This document shows positions 42,418 to 51,026 of a stretch of DNA of 64,000 nucleotides, in pieces (within the stretch, counting starts at the first letter, position 1; every line of letters begins with the position of its first letter). Source of the stretch: QHXM01 sp032160705. GTDB taxonomy: Bacteria; Acidobacteriota; Blastocatellia; Pyrinomonadales; Pyrinomonadaceae. Below the pieces are notes generated by a model. The model made no database searches. It saw only the letters and a list, made by a program, of their open reading frames with translations, and had not been told where the DNA came from. The position numbers and the translations under genes are program-made. The stretch covers positions 14,777 to 78,776 of the forward strand of contig JAVHVE010000048.1 of assembly GCA_032160705.1 (NCBI GenBank), read 5' to 3'.

Positions 42418-43521
42418 TCAATCGTCTTTGAGACTTTGATGTATGAGCTTGCAGAACTCCACCACCCGATTCTCCATCCAGAAGCGGTCTTCTCCGTTTG
42501 CGTCTGCTCCGATGAAACCGACGTGTCCGCCATGTTCCGGTGCGAGAAAGACGATGTAAGGGTTTTCGGTGATTGCAGGATCAAGGCAAGGATGAAAGGG
42601 GACAAACGGATCGTCCTGCGCGTGAATCATCAGCGTGGGCGTCTCGATGTGACGGATGACTCGGAAGGCACTGGCGCGCTCGTAGTATTCGTCCGCATTG
42701 TTGAAGCCGCCGCCAGCACTTGTGTAGCGCTCGTCAAAATCTCTCAAGCTGCGGATGCGGCTGAGACCTGTCGTGTCGTAAAGCTCAGGAAATAATTTTT
42801 GTTTACGACGGATGCGGTTCTTCATGCTGCGCAGGAAGCTATATTTGTAGAGCCGGTTGGAGCGCCGTTCAATGGCGTCAACGCAGGAGCTAAGGTCAAT
42901 CGTCGGTGAGACGGCGCAAACGCCAGCCAATTCTCGCGGCGCAAGGTCTGCCTCCTCGCCCGCGAGCTTCAAAGAGATATTGCCGCCCATCGAAAAGCCG
43001 ACGACGAAGATGCGTGAAAGACCGTCTTGCTCTATCAACTCACGCAGGATTGTGCGTAGGTCGCCGCTCAATCCGGCGTGATAGAGCGTCGGCGTCATGT
43101 GCTCCGTATTTCCGCAGTTACGCAGGTTCAGTCGCACGACGTTGAAGCCTGCGTGATAAGCTTTCTCAGACGTGCCAAGCATGTAGACGGAAATGTTCGA
43201 GCCTTCCAGACCATGTATAAGAATCATGGTGGGATGTGTGTTCCTATCTTTTTGCCAGCGGCAGTGGGCGAGAAGTCGCACGCCTGGCTCGACCTCGAAA
43301 ATGCGCGGTTCGTCCGTGCTGTGTGCGCGCTTCAGGAAGCTGTGGCGTGGCCAGTAATACGCTGCGAAAGTCTGCGCGTGGCCGCTCGTAAATCTTGGAT
43401 GCGGCTTGAACGGTTTGGCTTGAAGCACGCGCGCAATCTCTCCCAGAAAGGCCGTTGGAGTAGCAAGCGTCGCTTGCTGCTCTCGAACGATTTTTTCTGT
43501 GAGATCGTATCCCGCGCTCAT
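42418..43521 (-). CDS. YheT-like alpha/beta-hydrolase
   Basis: 367 residues. The start is ATG 43521 (MSAGYDLTEKIVREQQATLA); the longer frame is rejected. Family features: KPFKPHPRFTSGHAQTFAAY at the start of the domain, LIHGLEGSNISVYMLGTSEK with the HGLEGS oxyanion motif, LNLRNCGNTEHMTPTLYHAG, and the nucleophile elbow GFSMGGNISLK (Ser). A later Asp (IHAQDDPFVP) and His (PEHGGHVGF) complete a triad. This is the UPF0017/YheT clade of esterase-like hydrolases; substrate unknown. It lies directly beside nested element B. Confidence 0.9.
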   Translation of the reverse strand: MSAGYDLTEKIVREQQATLATPTAFLGEIARVLQAKPFKPHPRFTSGHAQTFAAYYWPRHSFLKRAHSTDEPRIFEVEPGVRLLAHCRWQKDRNTHPTMILIHGLEGSNISVYMLGTSEKAYHAGFNVVRLNLRNCGNTEHMTPTLYHAGLSGDLRTILRELIEQDGLSRIFVVGFSMGGNISLKLAGEEADLAPRELAGVCAVSPTIDLSSCVDAIERRSNRLYKYSFLRSMKNRIRRKQKLFPELYDTTGLSRIRSLRDFDERYTSAGGGFNNADEYYERASAFRVIRHIETPTLMIHAQDDPFVPFHPCLDPAITENPYIVFLAPEHGGHVGFIGADANGEDRFWMENRVVEFCKLIHQSLKDD

Positions 43522-43711
43522 CTTCTCTTTCGTTCCAATGCCGCAGATTGAAGAATCCGATTGTACCATTGACCGCAGATGTCCTTTTGTCCCATTACGC
43601 ACATAGGTCTCACTCTCAACCCGGTGCGCTGGTGTGTGATTGAGTTATTCCCGACTCTAAGACGCTCTCTGGGATAGCGTGTTGCGGAAAGTCTGAGCTT
43701 CGAGGCCATTG
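43522..43711. other. Intergenic region, no supported gene
   Basis: The sequence before the hairpin has only frames without family features. I see nothing else here. Confidence 0.5.
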
Positions 43712-43770
43712 TAAAGGTAAAAGGTAAAAGTAAAAAGGCAAATTTCCCTTTTACCTTTTTACTTTTCCTT
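43712..43770. repeat. Heptamer-word hairpin, AAGGTAA type (short)
   Basis: AAAGGTAAAAGGTAAAAG-type words pair with CTTTTACCTTTTTAC-type words around a very short centre. It has no GGCGGAGAACC core, unlike the other AAGGTAA-type copies. Confidence 0.8.
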
Positions 43771-43948
43771 ATTTGCCGTGTCGCGGGCGCTTCTTGGGGC
43801 GACGCCCGCGCACAACCGGCATTGTGAGTAACGCGCCTGAAAAGTTTTGGCGCTCTTTCCGGCGCGGAGACGGCCTGTTTAGGAAGGCTTGCCGTCTGTA
43901 ACCGCACTGTTGACGGATGAACGCGCTCGCTTTGCGAAAGTTGCGCAC
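43769..43948 (-). CDS. Possible very basic small ORF
   Basis: GTG 43948 to TAA 43769, 59 codons, ending TMPVVRGRRPKKRPRHGK. The composition is very basic and the end touches a hairpin. It starts 11 bases after the stop of the Pro-rich small gene on the same strand, so the two could form an operon, but no Shine-Dalgarno sequence is visible. A shorter start at the internal ATG would give only 17 residues. Low confidence. Confidence 0.25.
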   Translation of the reverse strand: MRNFRKASAFIRQQCGYRRQAFLNRPSPRRKERQNFSGALLTMPVVRGRRPKKRPRHGK

Positions 43949-43959
43949 AGAGAGAGGTC

Positions 43960-44196
43960 TTACATTAATCGCGTTGGCTGACCCGGCGGCGGGTCACCGA
44001 CGGGCGGCGGGTTATTCGGCTCACGCACGGGCGCAGCGGGGCTCGGCTGCGTGTCGGGCGGCAATGGCACAGGCTCAGGCTGCGACGGGTCGGGAACAAT
44101 CGGATCATCGGGCGTGACGGGCGGAAGTTCAGGCTCGCCCGGTTGCGGCAAGGGGTCGCCGGGTTGCGACGGCTCTGTATTCGGATTACGACTCAT
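43960..44196 (-). CDS. Small Pro-rich acidic protein
   Basis: 78 residues, almost entirely Pro, Glu, Asp, Ser and Gln (MSRNPNTEPSQPGDPLPQPG, PVTPDDPIVPDPSQPEPVPL). It is likely disordered. A good Shine-Dalgarno sequence (AAAGGAG, 8 bases before the ATG at 44196) argues that it is translated, despite low complexity. No signal peptide is seen. It is downstream of recQ on the same strand, with a hairpin between. Confidence 0.6.
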   Translation of the reverse strand: MSRNPNTEPSQPGDPLPQPGEPELPPVTPDDPIVPDPSQPEPVPLPPDTQPSPAAPVREPNNPPPVGDPPPGQPTRLM

Positions 44197-44244
44197 GCGA
44201 GGTCTCCTTTGTCTGAGTTTGAAAGCGACAGACAGAACTTACCA

Positions 44245-44361
44245 CGAAAAGCAGGAGACAGAAGACAGAATACAGAAGCCAGAAGATAAGGCAGAGAACC
44301 ACTGCTACTGATTTTCTTTTATTCTGACTCCTGACTTCTGTCTCCTGTCTCCTGCTTTTCG
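44245..44361. repeat. Heptamer-word hairpin, CAGAAGA type with inverted GAGAACC core
   Basis: CGAAAAGCAGGAGACAGAAG-type words pair with CTTCTGTCTCCTGCTTTTCG-type words. The core reads GGCAGAGAACCAC...CTGATTTTC, inverted relative to 10541 and 16809 and partly degraded. The last codons of recQ (minus strand) are inside its right arm. Confidence 0.86.
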
Positions 44362-46949
44362 CGTTCCACGTCGGCGACGACAAAACGAATCATGCGGTAG
44401 TTGATGTGTGGCGGCAGCGCATCGCGCAAAGGTCTGAGAAGCTGTGTGCCGAGTTGGTCAATGGCGATTTCAATTCGCGCACGGTCGGCGGCCTCGACGT
44501 GGCGCGAGATGTCGAAAGCGCGCCCCTGCATGATGCATTCCGCCAGGTGCTTTTCGACTGTTATCTCTGTCAGTCCGCGCCGCTCGCAGATTTCTTCGAT
44601 GGACAATCCCTCGTCGTAGAGAGCGTAGGTTTCATCAACGGTGCTGACCGCTTTCGCTTTCGAGATTTTTGTAGAAGCCGCAGTGGCGCTAAAAGCAGCC
44701 GTCGAAAGCGCGCTCAAAGATGTCTCCGGCAGGGCGAGTTCAATGCTGGCACGCTCGCGCATCACCTCGCCGCCGAGCGCGGTCAGGGAAACCATTGGAT
44801 AAGCGCCGCCTGTCACCTTGAGACAGCCCGAGGCGACCAGCGCATCGATGTAGGTTATCAACTCTTCCTGCGTCATGTCGTCGAGGATGCCATAGGTTGA
44901 AAGCTCGTCGAGGCCAGCCTGAAGAACGTTGCGGGCGCGCGAGCCTCTAAGCGTTGAAGCCAGCAAGCCTTTGCCGAAGCGACCCTGCATGCGGGCAGCG
45001 CACGCCAGGATTTTCCGAACGAGCAGGCCCTCTTCGTCCGTCAGGGCACGCGCCTGGGTGACGCTAAACTCGCGTGGGGCGGCGGCGTCCTCTGCCTCCT
45101 CGCTTGCCCGTCTCAGGCGCGAGCTTTCGTCCAATTCATGTTCCAGATCAAGCCCAACGGGCACTTGCTCTCTGACGAAATCGTCTAGCGCGCTTGGCTC
45201 ATCCATCGGTGCGACGAGACCTGGCTTGCGGGGTGCGCCCGCCTCGCGTGTGGGCGCGGTGCAGTTACCGCATGTTCCGCAATTGGGAGCATGGTGCGGG
45301 TCGCCGAAATAATCGAGGATGAAAGCGCGATAGCAACTCTCCGTGTAGCAGAAGCTAATCATTTCGCGCAGCTTGCGTTGTTCGAGTGCGGCGCGGCGCG
45401 CAACTTCGTGCGGGCGAATGCGTAAACTGCTCGCGGGTTTCTCGTCCAGCATCAGCACGCCGCGCGTGCGCCGCGCCGGGTTGTAGCTGATAACTCCCGA
45501 CGAGTTGAGCTGTGAAAGCGCGCGGCGCACCGTGGATAGGTCAAGACCGATGCTCTCTGCGAAATCCGTTACGTCCAGTTCGATGTCTGCGCGCTCGTTG
45601 AGATCGTATCCACCGAGCAGTCCGAAAAGCACCTGCCGCGCTTTCGTTTCGCGTGCTCCGGCGTTCGCGCGCGCTTCGTGCGGCTTCACCAGCAGACGCA
45701 AGGCTGCGCGATTCTCGTTTGATGAGCCGCGCTCGATGTGCCCGGCTTTTTCAAGGATGATGAGCGCGGACTGGACGGCCATCTCGTTGCGAACCGCAGC
45801 GCGTGCGGCCACTTCGCTCACCGATAGCTCTATTCGTTTCTGATTGGTTGCGACCAGCGCCTGATAGACGCGCGCGACCGTTTCCGGCGGAGGGTAAGAG
45901 CCTTCGATGAAGTAGTCCTGCGTGCGCTTGTCTGCGTAGTTGAAGAGAAGCACGCAGGTCGAAGGCTTCTGGTCACGCCCGGCGCGTCCGATTTCCTGAT
46001 AGTAAGCCTCAATTGAACCGGGCAGGTGATGGTGGACGACGAATCGGATGTCGGCTTTGTCAATGCCCATGCCGAAGGCGTTGGTGGCGACGATCATCTG
46101 GATGCGGCCTGACATAAATGCGTCCTGCGCCTGCGTCCTGGCGGCTTCGTCCATTCCGGCGTGGTAGCCGATGACGTTCAGCCCCGCGCCTTGCAGTCTG
46201 GCCGTCACCTGCTCGACGGCCTTGCGGGTCGAAGTGTAGATGATGCCTGAGCCCGCGTGCGAGGCAGCGAGCGCCTTGATGTGCGTGATCTTCTCGCGCT
46301 CCTTCTGCGTGTGGACGACGTTGATGGAAAGATTGGGGCGGTCAAAGCCGCTGACGAAGGCGCGGGGTTCGTTTAACTTAAGCTGCTCGATAATGTCGGA
46401 GCGAACGTAGGGCGTGGCGGTTGCAGTCAAAGCGGCGATTTGCGGGCGTCCGATTTCTTCGATGGACTCGCGCAGTCGCAGGTAGTCGGGTCGAAAGTCG
46501 TGTCCCCATTGCGAGATGCAGTGCGCTTCGTCCACCGCGAACAGCGAGATGTCAATCGAGCGCAGAGTTTCGACAAAATGCGCGCTGCGGAAGCGTTCCG
46601 GGGCGACGTAGACGAGTTTGTAAAGCCCGCGCCGCACATCCTGGATGCGCGCTTTCTGTTCTTCAAAAGTGATGGAGCTATTGATGAACGTTGCCGGGAG
46701 ATTGCGGGCGGCGAGTGCGTCCACCTGATCTTTCATCAACGCGATGAGCGGCGAGACCACGATGGTCGCGCCCGGCTTCATCAAGGCCGGTAGCTGATAG
46801 CAGAGGGATTTTCCGCCGCCGGTCGGCATGACGACTACGGTGTCGCGGCCTTCAAGGATGGCTGCGATGACTTCGCGCTGACCTTCGCGGAAATCCACAA
46901 AGCCGAAATGTTTATGCAGCGCCGCGAGCGCCTCTTCAATATTCGCCAT
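44319..46949 (-). CDS. recQ: ATP-dependent DNA helicase RecQ with long C-terminal extension
   Basis: 3'-5' helicase in recombination and repair. The start is ATG 46949 (MANIEEALAALHKHFGFVDF); the longer frame is rejected. Motifs: Q/0 and I VMPTGGGKSLCYQLPALM, II FAVDEAHCISQWGHDFRPDY, III LTATATP, V-VI VATNAFGMGIDKADIRFVVH and IGRAGRD. A zinc site has Cys in FCYTESCYRAF and NCGTCGNC. A winged-helix part is followed by ~180 residues with an HTH_40-like motif (YALYDEGLSIEEICERRGLT). At 876 residues it is longer than typical RecQ (600-730). The tail EKQETGDRSQESE is encoded by the downstream hairpin. Confidence 0.94.
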   Translation of the reverse strand: MANIEEALAALHKHFGFVDFREGQREVIAAILEGRDTVVVMPTGGGKSLCYQLPALMKPGATIVVSPLIALMKDQVDALAARNLPATFINSSITFEEQKARIQDVRRGLYKLVYVAPERFRSAHFVETLRSIDISLFAVDEAHCISQWGHDFRPDYLRLRESIEEIGRPQIAALTATATPYVRSDIIEQLKLNEPRAFVSGFDRPNLSINVVHTQKEREKITHIKALAASHAGSGIIYTSTRKAVEQVTARLQGAGLNVIGYHAGMDEAARTQAQDAFMSGRIQMIVATNAFGMGIDKADIRFVVHHHLPGSIEAYYQEIGRAGRDQKPSTCVLLFNYADKRTQDYFIEGSYPPPETVARVYQALVATNQKRIELSVSEVAARAAVRNEMAVQSALIILEKAGHIERGSSNENRAALRLLVKPHEARANAGARETKARQVLFGLLGGYDLNERADIELDVTDFAESIGLDLSTVRRALSQLNSSGVISYNPARRTRGVLMLDEKPASSLRIRPHEVARRAALEQRKLREMISFCYTESCYRAFILDYFGDPHHAPNCGTCGNCTAPTREAGAPRKPGLVAPMDEPSALDDFVREQVPVGLDLEHELDESSRLRRASEEAEDAAAPREFSVTQARALTDEEGLLVRKILACAARMQGRFGKGLLASTLRGSRARNVLQAGLDELSTYGILDDMTQEELITYIDALVASGCLKVTGGAYPMVSLTALGGEVMRERASIELALPETSLSALSTAAFSATAASTKISKAKAVSTVDETYALYDEGLSIEEICERRGLTEITVEKHLAECIMQGRAFDISRHVEAADRARIEIAIDQLGTQLLRPLRDALPPHINYRMIRFVVADVEREKQETGDRSQESE

Positions 46950-46963
46950 CGTCCAACACTTAA

Positions 46964-47043
46964 CCACTAAATCACACGAAACAACACGAAAGAGAGCGAA
47001 CAACAATGCAATCTGTTTCGTGTCTCTTCGTGTGTTTTAGTGG
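46964..47043. repeat. Hairpin with CACGAAA words upstream of recQ
   Basis: CCACTAAATCACACGAAACA pairs with TTTCGTGTGTTTTAGTGG-type sequence. The word unit CACGAAACAA/CACGAAAGAG is about 10 bp. It shares its word with 11157-11233. It sits at the head of recQ, in its upstream region. Confidence 0.82.
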
Positions 47044-47088
47044 TCGGCTTCCTTCAGCTTCTTTTCTGAATCACTGGGAAGATTTTAA

Positions 47089-47121
47089 CTTGTCATTCGT
47101 CACTTGTCACTTGTCACTGCT
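47089..47121. repeat. Orphan heptamer-word arm, GTCACTT type
   Basis: CTTGTCATTCGTCACTTGTC-type words without a complementary partner nearby. It looks like one arm of a TGACAGG-class hairpin whose other arm is missing. It lies 24 bases before the next gene. Confidence 0.6.
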
Positions 47122-47144
47122 TTTTTGGTAAGCTGAAAGGCGAG

Positions 47145-47723
47145 ATGGAAAAACGTGTTTGGAAGTCGCGCACCAAAATAGATTTGATGATTGAGGTCTG
47201 GGAGCATCTCGATTGCGAATCGGTGGGCGCGGCGGAACTGGAAACAATCGAAACGGTAGTGCGCGAACGATTCGGCGAGGGTGCGGTCGAGAGTCCGGCT
47301 GTGGTGGCGCGCCTGCTGGCGGATGAAGGGGCGGAGCTGCGCCATTCGGAAGTGCTGGAACTCGATGCCCGCCATCGCAGCACAGACCCCTACGAAGCCA
47401 TGTTTCGCAACGTCCTGAAGTTTTCCACGTTCGCTCAGGCTGCGGCCTCGATCAAAAATCTGGATAATCTCAGGCGAGAGTTTAAGCGTAAAAAAGACAG
47501 GGAAGGATTGCGGCGCGTGCATGAGACGGCGCTGAAGGGCAAGCAGCGCGCGGAGATGATTGCGCGTAATCGCAATGTGGATGAAAAGAAGCGCGCCGAG
47601 AAAGCCGAGATTGCCGAGTGGTTCACAGTCTGGCTGAAGCAGCCGGAGATTTTTCAAGACTGGCTGGACTTGCGCCAGCGCACAAAAGATTTTCGCCAGC
47701 GATTCGTGAGTGAAGAATCTTGA
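47145..47723 (+). CDS. Hypothetical protein, helical, soluble
   Basis: 192 residues, mainly helical and charged, with no signal peptide or membrane helix. It starts MEKRVWKSRTKIDLMIEVWE and contains ESVGAAELETIETVVRERFG, NLRREFKRKKDREGLRRVHE and WFTVWLKQPEIFQDWLDLRQ. ATG 47145 follows GGCGAG. No known family is recognised; the repeated basic/acid pattern suggests extended helices. It may be co-transcribed with nothing upstream, as recQ is divergent. Confidence 0.65.
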   Translation: MEKRVWKSRTKIDLMIEVWEHLDCESVGAAELETIETVVRERFGEGAVESPAVVARLLADEGAELRHSEVLELDARHRSTDPYEAMFRNVLKFSTFAQAAASIKNLDNLRREFKRKKDREGLRRVHETALKGKQRAEMIARNRNVDEKKRAEKAEIAEWFTVWLKQPEIFQDWLDLRQRTKDFRQRFVSEES

Positions 47724-47849
47724 AGAGAGTTGAAGCATTCGGAACAAGACTTGCTGACTTCTCTATAAAAGCGAAACGACAATTCGACCAGGATAGCAAT
47801 CAGAGGCCGTTTTGCTCGGAAATTCGCATAAATCTGGAGGAGGTTCAGT

Positions 47850-48224
47850 ATGAAAATCGGTACACTCAAGAGGTTTCTGTGTACGCTCGCAGTCGGGGTT
47901 GCGCTCTTGCTTGGAATGAGTCTTCAGACGCAGGCGCAGCGGCGTTATCCGTCATCCAACGGCAGGTGGCGTGCAAGAAACTACGGGCAGCAAGTGAGCG
48001 CTCGCCGTCATGAGCGCAACAGGCTGCGCCATGTCCTGTCGCGTCATCAGCGTGTCGAGCGGCGAATTCTTAATACTCGCCTGCGCACGGAGCGTGCGAC
48101 CTACGGCAATAACAGCGACTGGCGCACGCGCCGGAGAGAAGAGCGCGCGGCTCTCAGAACACACCAGCGCGAGGAGCGGGGCACGTTTAAGCAGCGTTGG
48201 AAGAATAACGGAAAACATCGGTAG
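47850..48224 (+). CDS. Secreted Arg-rich small protein
   Basis: 124 residues. It starts at ATG 47850 behind GGAGGAGG. The signal peptide (KRFLCTLAVGVALLLGMSLQ, ending near TQAQ) is followed by a very Arg-rich mature part (RRHERNRLRHVLSRHQRVER, RTRRREERAALRTHQREERG). The mature part is probably helical and strongly positive. A role in binding anionic polymers, RNA or the outer membrane is inference from composition. No family is recognised. Confidence 0.75.
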   Translation: MKIGTLKRFLCTLAVGVALLLGMSLQTQAQRRYPSSNGRWRARNYGQQVSARRHERNRLRHVLSRHQRVERRILNTRLRTERATYGNNSDWRTRRREERAALRTHQREERGTFKQRWKNNGKHR

Positions 48225-48270
48225 ATTCGTTCTTAGGCTTGTCCTGAACTTCTCTCCCTGAACCATACTA

Positions 48271-48350
48271 TTGCGGAATACGGATTTCGGATTGTGGATT
48301 GATAAAGCTAACACTTCTTCAAATCCGCAATCCGAAATCCGCATTCGCAA
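48271..48350. repeat. Heptamer-word hairpin, CGGATTT type
   Basis: TTGCGGAATACGGATTTCGG words pair with AATCCGCAATCCGAAATCCG-type words around GATAAAGCTAACACTTCTTC. The arms are nearly perfect. It ends directly at the stop of the cytochrome gene. Confidence 0.86.
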
Positions 48351-48352
48351 TT

Positions 48353-48733
48353 TTATTTCTTGAGGCTGCGTACGTGAGCGACGAGAGATTCGATCTGGGC
48401 ATCGGAAAGTTTCTCGCCGTAGGCGGGCATCTTGCTGCCTCGCCCATTCGCGATGGAATTGAAGATGCGCTCGTCCGTGACCCTCTCCTGCCAGCCTGCG
48501 TCGGTGAGGTCGCGCGCGCTGTTGAACTTCGCTTTGAGAGTCTTGGCGCGTCCATCCTTGCCGTGACAGCTCGCACACTTGCTCCTGAAGATAGCCGCCG
48601 CTTCTCGCGCACCCTGCGCTGAATTGCTCTTGCTCTCAATCGCCGCACCAGCCGAACGCGCCCCATTCAGCCAACCCACGAAAAAGAGAATCACCACGAC
48701 GACAACGGCCAATTGCTGCGTGATTCGTTTCAT
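48353..48733 (-). CDS. c-type cytochrome, single haem, membrane-anchored or secreted
   Basis: 126 residues. N-terminal hydrophobic segment (QQLAVVVVVILFFVGWLNGA), then the haem-binding CASCH (Cys53, Cys56, His57) and the axial Met102 in GSKMPAYG. This is a class I cytochrome c fold (about 45-126) with the final helix LSDAQIESLVAHVRSL. It acts in periplasmic electron transfer; the redox partner is unknown. It lies between two hairpins. No other respiratory genes are in the window. Confidence 0.9.
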   Translation of the reverse strand: MKRITQQLAVVVVVILFFVGWLNGARSAGAAIESKSNSAQGAREAAAIFRSKCASCHGKDGRAKTLKAKFNSARDLTDAGWQERVTDERIFNSIANGRGSKMPAYGEKLSDAQIESLVAHVRSLKK

Positions 48734-48743
48734 CTATGCTCCT

Positions 48744-48832
48744 AAGAGCCGTGATAGGTGACAAGTGACAGGTGACAAGTAAAAGCAAGATTTCTCTTGT
48801 CACCTGTCACCTGTCACTCGTTACGGCTCTTT
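48744..48832. repeat. Heptamer-word hairpin, TGACAGG type, with gene-specific ends
   Basis: AAGAGCCGTGATAGGTGACA... pairs with ...CACTCGTTACGGCTCTT. The inner arms are GTGACAAG words. The outer 9-base AAGAGCCGT/ACGGCTCTT pairing extends past the words. It lies between the cytochrome and peptidase genes. Confidence 0.87.
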
Positions 48833-48833
48833 C

Positions 48834-50858
48834 TTAGCTACCCTCGTTCAGCCATTCCTGCCAGGCTTTGAAATTGAATGGCCGGTTGAGGAAGGTTTCG
48901 ACCAGCTTGCTGGCGGGTTTTGAGCCGCCGGGCGTGAGCACCGCGTCGCGGTAGCGTTTCGCTATGCCGGGAGCCAGCAGGTTCGATTTGTCGAACTGGC
49001 TGAACATATCTTTGGCGATGACGAGCGACCACATGTAGGTGTAGTAAACCGCCGAATAGCCGTCGAGGTGTCCGAAGGAAGCCTGCCAGTGTGTGTCTTC
49101 AACGAAAGGATATGGCTGGTATTGCTCCGTCAGCCCTTTAATCATCGCGTTCGTGTCCACCTCCGAAGGCTTGCGGTCGTAGATGGAAAGCGACAGTTTC
49201 GCATAGACCATCTGGCGACGGACGGTCAAGCCCTTACCGAATTCGCTGGCGCGCTTCATCTGCTTGACCAGCTCGGTCGGAATCGGCTGGTTCGTCTGGT
49301 AGTGACGGGCGAAAGTTTGCAGTGTGGCAGGGTCCCACGTCCATTCCTCAAGCATCTGCGAGGGCGCTTCGACAAAGTCCTGCTCGGTGCGCGTTCCCGC
49401 CAGTCCGACCCAGGCGTGCCTGCCCGCGAACAACTCATGCAGAAGATGACCGAACTCGTGGAAGAAAGTCTGCACGTCGTCATGTTCCATTAAGCCCGGA
49501 TCATTGGCTTCACCTCCGGGGAAATTGCAGACCAGCACGGCTTCGGGAATCTGTTGCCCCTTCACGCCCGCTCGCACTGCGAACTCAGCCGCGTGATTGT
49601 ACTTGCCCTTGCGCGGGTGCATGTCTAGGTAGAAGCGCCCCACAAGTTTGCCGTCCTCCAACATCTCGTAAGCTTCGACCGAAGGGTCATACACAGGCGC
49701 GTCTTTGATTTGACGATAGGTGACGCCGAACAGCTTGCTCGTCACATCGAACACGCCCTGCTTCACCTTGTCGTAAGGGAAGTAAGGACGCACGGATTGC
49801 GAATCGAAATCATAGCTGGCTTTTCGCACCAGCTCCGAGTAATAGGTGGACTCCCAGGCGTTGATGCCTTTTGCTCCCGGCACGTCCTGTTGTTTGCGCT
49901 TGAGCAGCGTCTGATACTCGCCCGCGGCTTTTGTGCGCGAAGCCTCGACGATGCGGTCAATAAATGCGGAGGCGTTCTTGCCCGACTCGACCATCTTGTC
50001 TGCGGTGATGTAATCAGCCCAGTTACTGAAGCCGAGCAGGTTGGCCAGCTCATGACGTTTGGCAACCATGCGGTCGAGCACGGACATGTTCATCGGAAAG
50101 GCGCGATTGTTGTACTCCATGTACATGCGCTTGCGTAGACCTTCGTGTTTGGCGTAGGAGAAGACTGGAAGCGAGTCAGGATAATCAATCGTCAGCGTGA
50201 TTTTGCCGTCCGGGGCGGGTTTGTGGCGCGCGATGTAATCTGCGGGCAAGCCTTCAAGCTCCGCCGCGCTGTTAGCGATGACAGTGCGTTTGTCATCGCG
50301 GATGTTGCGGGCAAACTCCTGGCCGATGAGCACCAATTCATCACGCAGTTCCTTGATGCGTTTACGGGTCGCTTCGTCCTTGTCCACGCCTGCGAGACGA
50401 AAATCACGCAGGGTCTTCTCGACATAAAAGCGCGTCTCGGCGTCCACGCCCTGCAAGTCGAGCGAAACGAGCGCATCATAGACGGCGCGATTCAAAGAAA
50501 GGTCTGTGTAAAACGCCTGAACTTTCTGCGACTGTTTCTCGGCGGCGCTACGCATGGCTTCGTCCGGGTGGACTTCCTGAATCAACCCGGATTGCGAGCC
50601 CGCCGCATCCAGATAAATCAATACCTCGTCATAAGGCTTGAGCGTGTTGGCGACGGTGCGCTTGCCCTTGACGGCGAGCACCTGATTAAGAACCTGTTGA
50701 GCTTTAGCCAGCCGCTCGTCCTGCATTTTGGTGAACGTGGCGACATCAGGCTTGCCCGTCCAGAAGGGTGCGTCGTCCATTTTGCGTGCGGCGCTGCCCG
50801 TGATCGCAGAAAGGGCGGCGAGCGCCAGGATTAGAAATATGAGCGAGATTCTACGCAT
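48834..50858 (-). CDS. M3-family oligopeptidase with signal peptide
   Basis: Thimet-type metallopeptidase that cleaves short peptides, 674 residues. The N-terminal signal peptide (MRRISLIFLILALAALSAIT, ending near GSAA) suggests a periplasmic enzyme. The zinc site is FFHEFGHLLHELF at about 465 (HExxH), with the downstream Glu in the family-conserved PSQMLEEWTW. Other landmarks: DMHPRKGKYNHAAEFAVRAG, QASFGHLDGYSAVYYTYMWS and the C-terminal PFNFKAWQEWLNEG. The start is ATG 50858 with AAAGGACA upstream. Confidence 0.93.
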   Translation of the reverse strand: MRRISLIFLILALAALSAITGSAARKMDDAPFWTGKPDVATFTKMQDERLAKAQQVLNQVLAVKGKRTVANTLKPYDEVLIYLDAAGSQSGLIQEVHPDEAMRSAAEKQSQKVQAFYTDLSLNRAVYDALVSLDLQGVDAETRFYVEKTLRDFRLAGVDKDEATRKRIKELRDELVLIGQEFARNIRDDKRTVIANSAAELEGLPADYIARHKPAPDGKITLTIDYPDSLPVFSYAKHEGLRKRMYMEYNNRAFPMNMSVLDRMVAKRHELANLLGFSNWADYITADKMVESGKNASAFIDRIVEASRTKAAGEYQTLLKRKQQDVPGAKGINAWESTYYSELVRKASYDFDSQSVRPYFPYDKVKQGVFDVTSKLFGVTYRQIKDAPVYDPSVEAYEMLEDGKLVGRFYLDMHPRKGKYNHAAEFAVRAGVKGQQIPEAVLVCNFPGGEANDPGLMEHDDVQTFFHEFGHLLHELFAGRHAWVGLAGTRTEQDFVEAPSQMLEEWTWDPATLQTFARHYQTNQPIPTELVKQMKRASEFGKGLTVRRQMVYAKLSLSIYDRKPSEVDTNAMIKGLTEQYQPYPFVEDTHWQASFGHLDGYSAVYYTYMWSLVIAKDMFSQFDKSNLLAPGIAKRYRDAVLTPGGSKPASKLVETFLNRPFNFKAWQEWLNEGS

Positions 50859-51026
50859 TGATTTGGTTGTCCTTTTTGAAGTGATGGCCGGTCTGGGAGA
50901 GTCTTACGTGTTGGCCGCCGCACGGGTTCGATGATTTCAGCTTGAGCCCGGTTGGATTCGTCCTACAGTTTATTAGACGCTCCCGGCGCAACTGTCATCA
51001 GGGAGAGCAATCCCACGCTACAGTAT
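50859..51026. other. Intergenic region before the 21-bp array
   Basis: It carries the upstream region of the M3 peptidase gene and a short degenerate stretch that may be an eroded repeat unit. I see no gene. Confidence 0.4.

Noticed and set aside
43518..43907. 129-codon minus-strand frame overlapping the hydrolase start and a hairpin
   Set aside because: Its sequence is hairpin-derived in the middle and has no family features.
43917..44117. Helix-turn-helix-like start MNALALRKLRTERGLTLIAL on the plus strand
   Set aside because: After about 22 residues the frame becomes an Ala/Gly-rich antisense of the Pro-rich minus-strand gene, which has a good Shine-Dalgarno sequence.
50145..50834. Long plus-strand open frame opposite the M3 peptidase
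   Set aside because: It is an antisense shadow of the signal-bearing M3 gene, with no Shine-Dalgarno sequence or domain.
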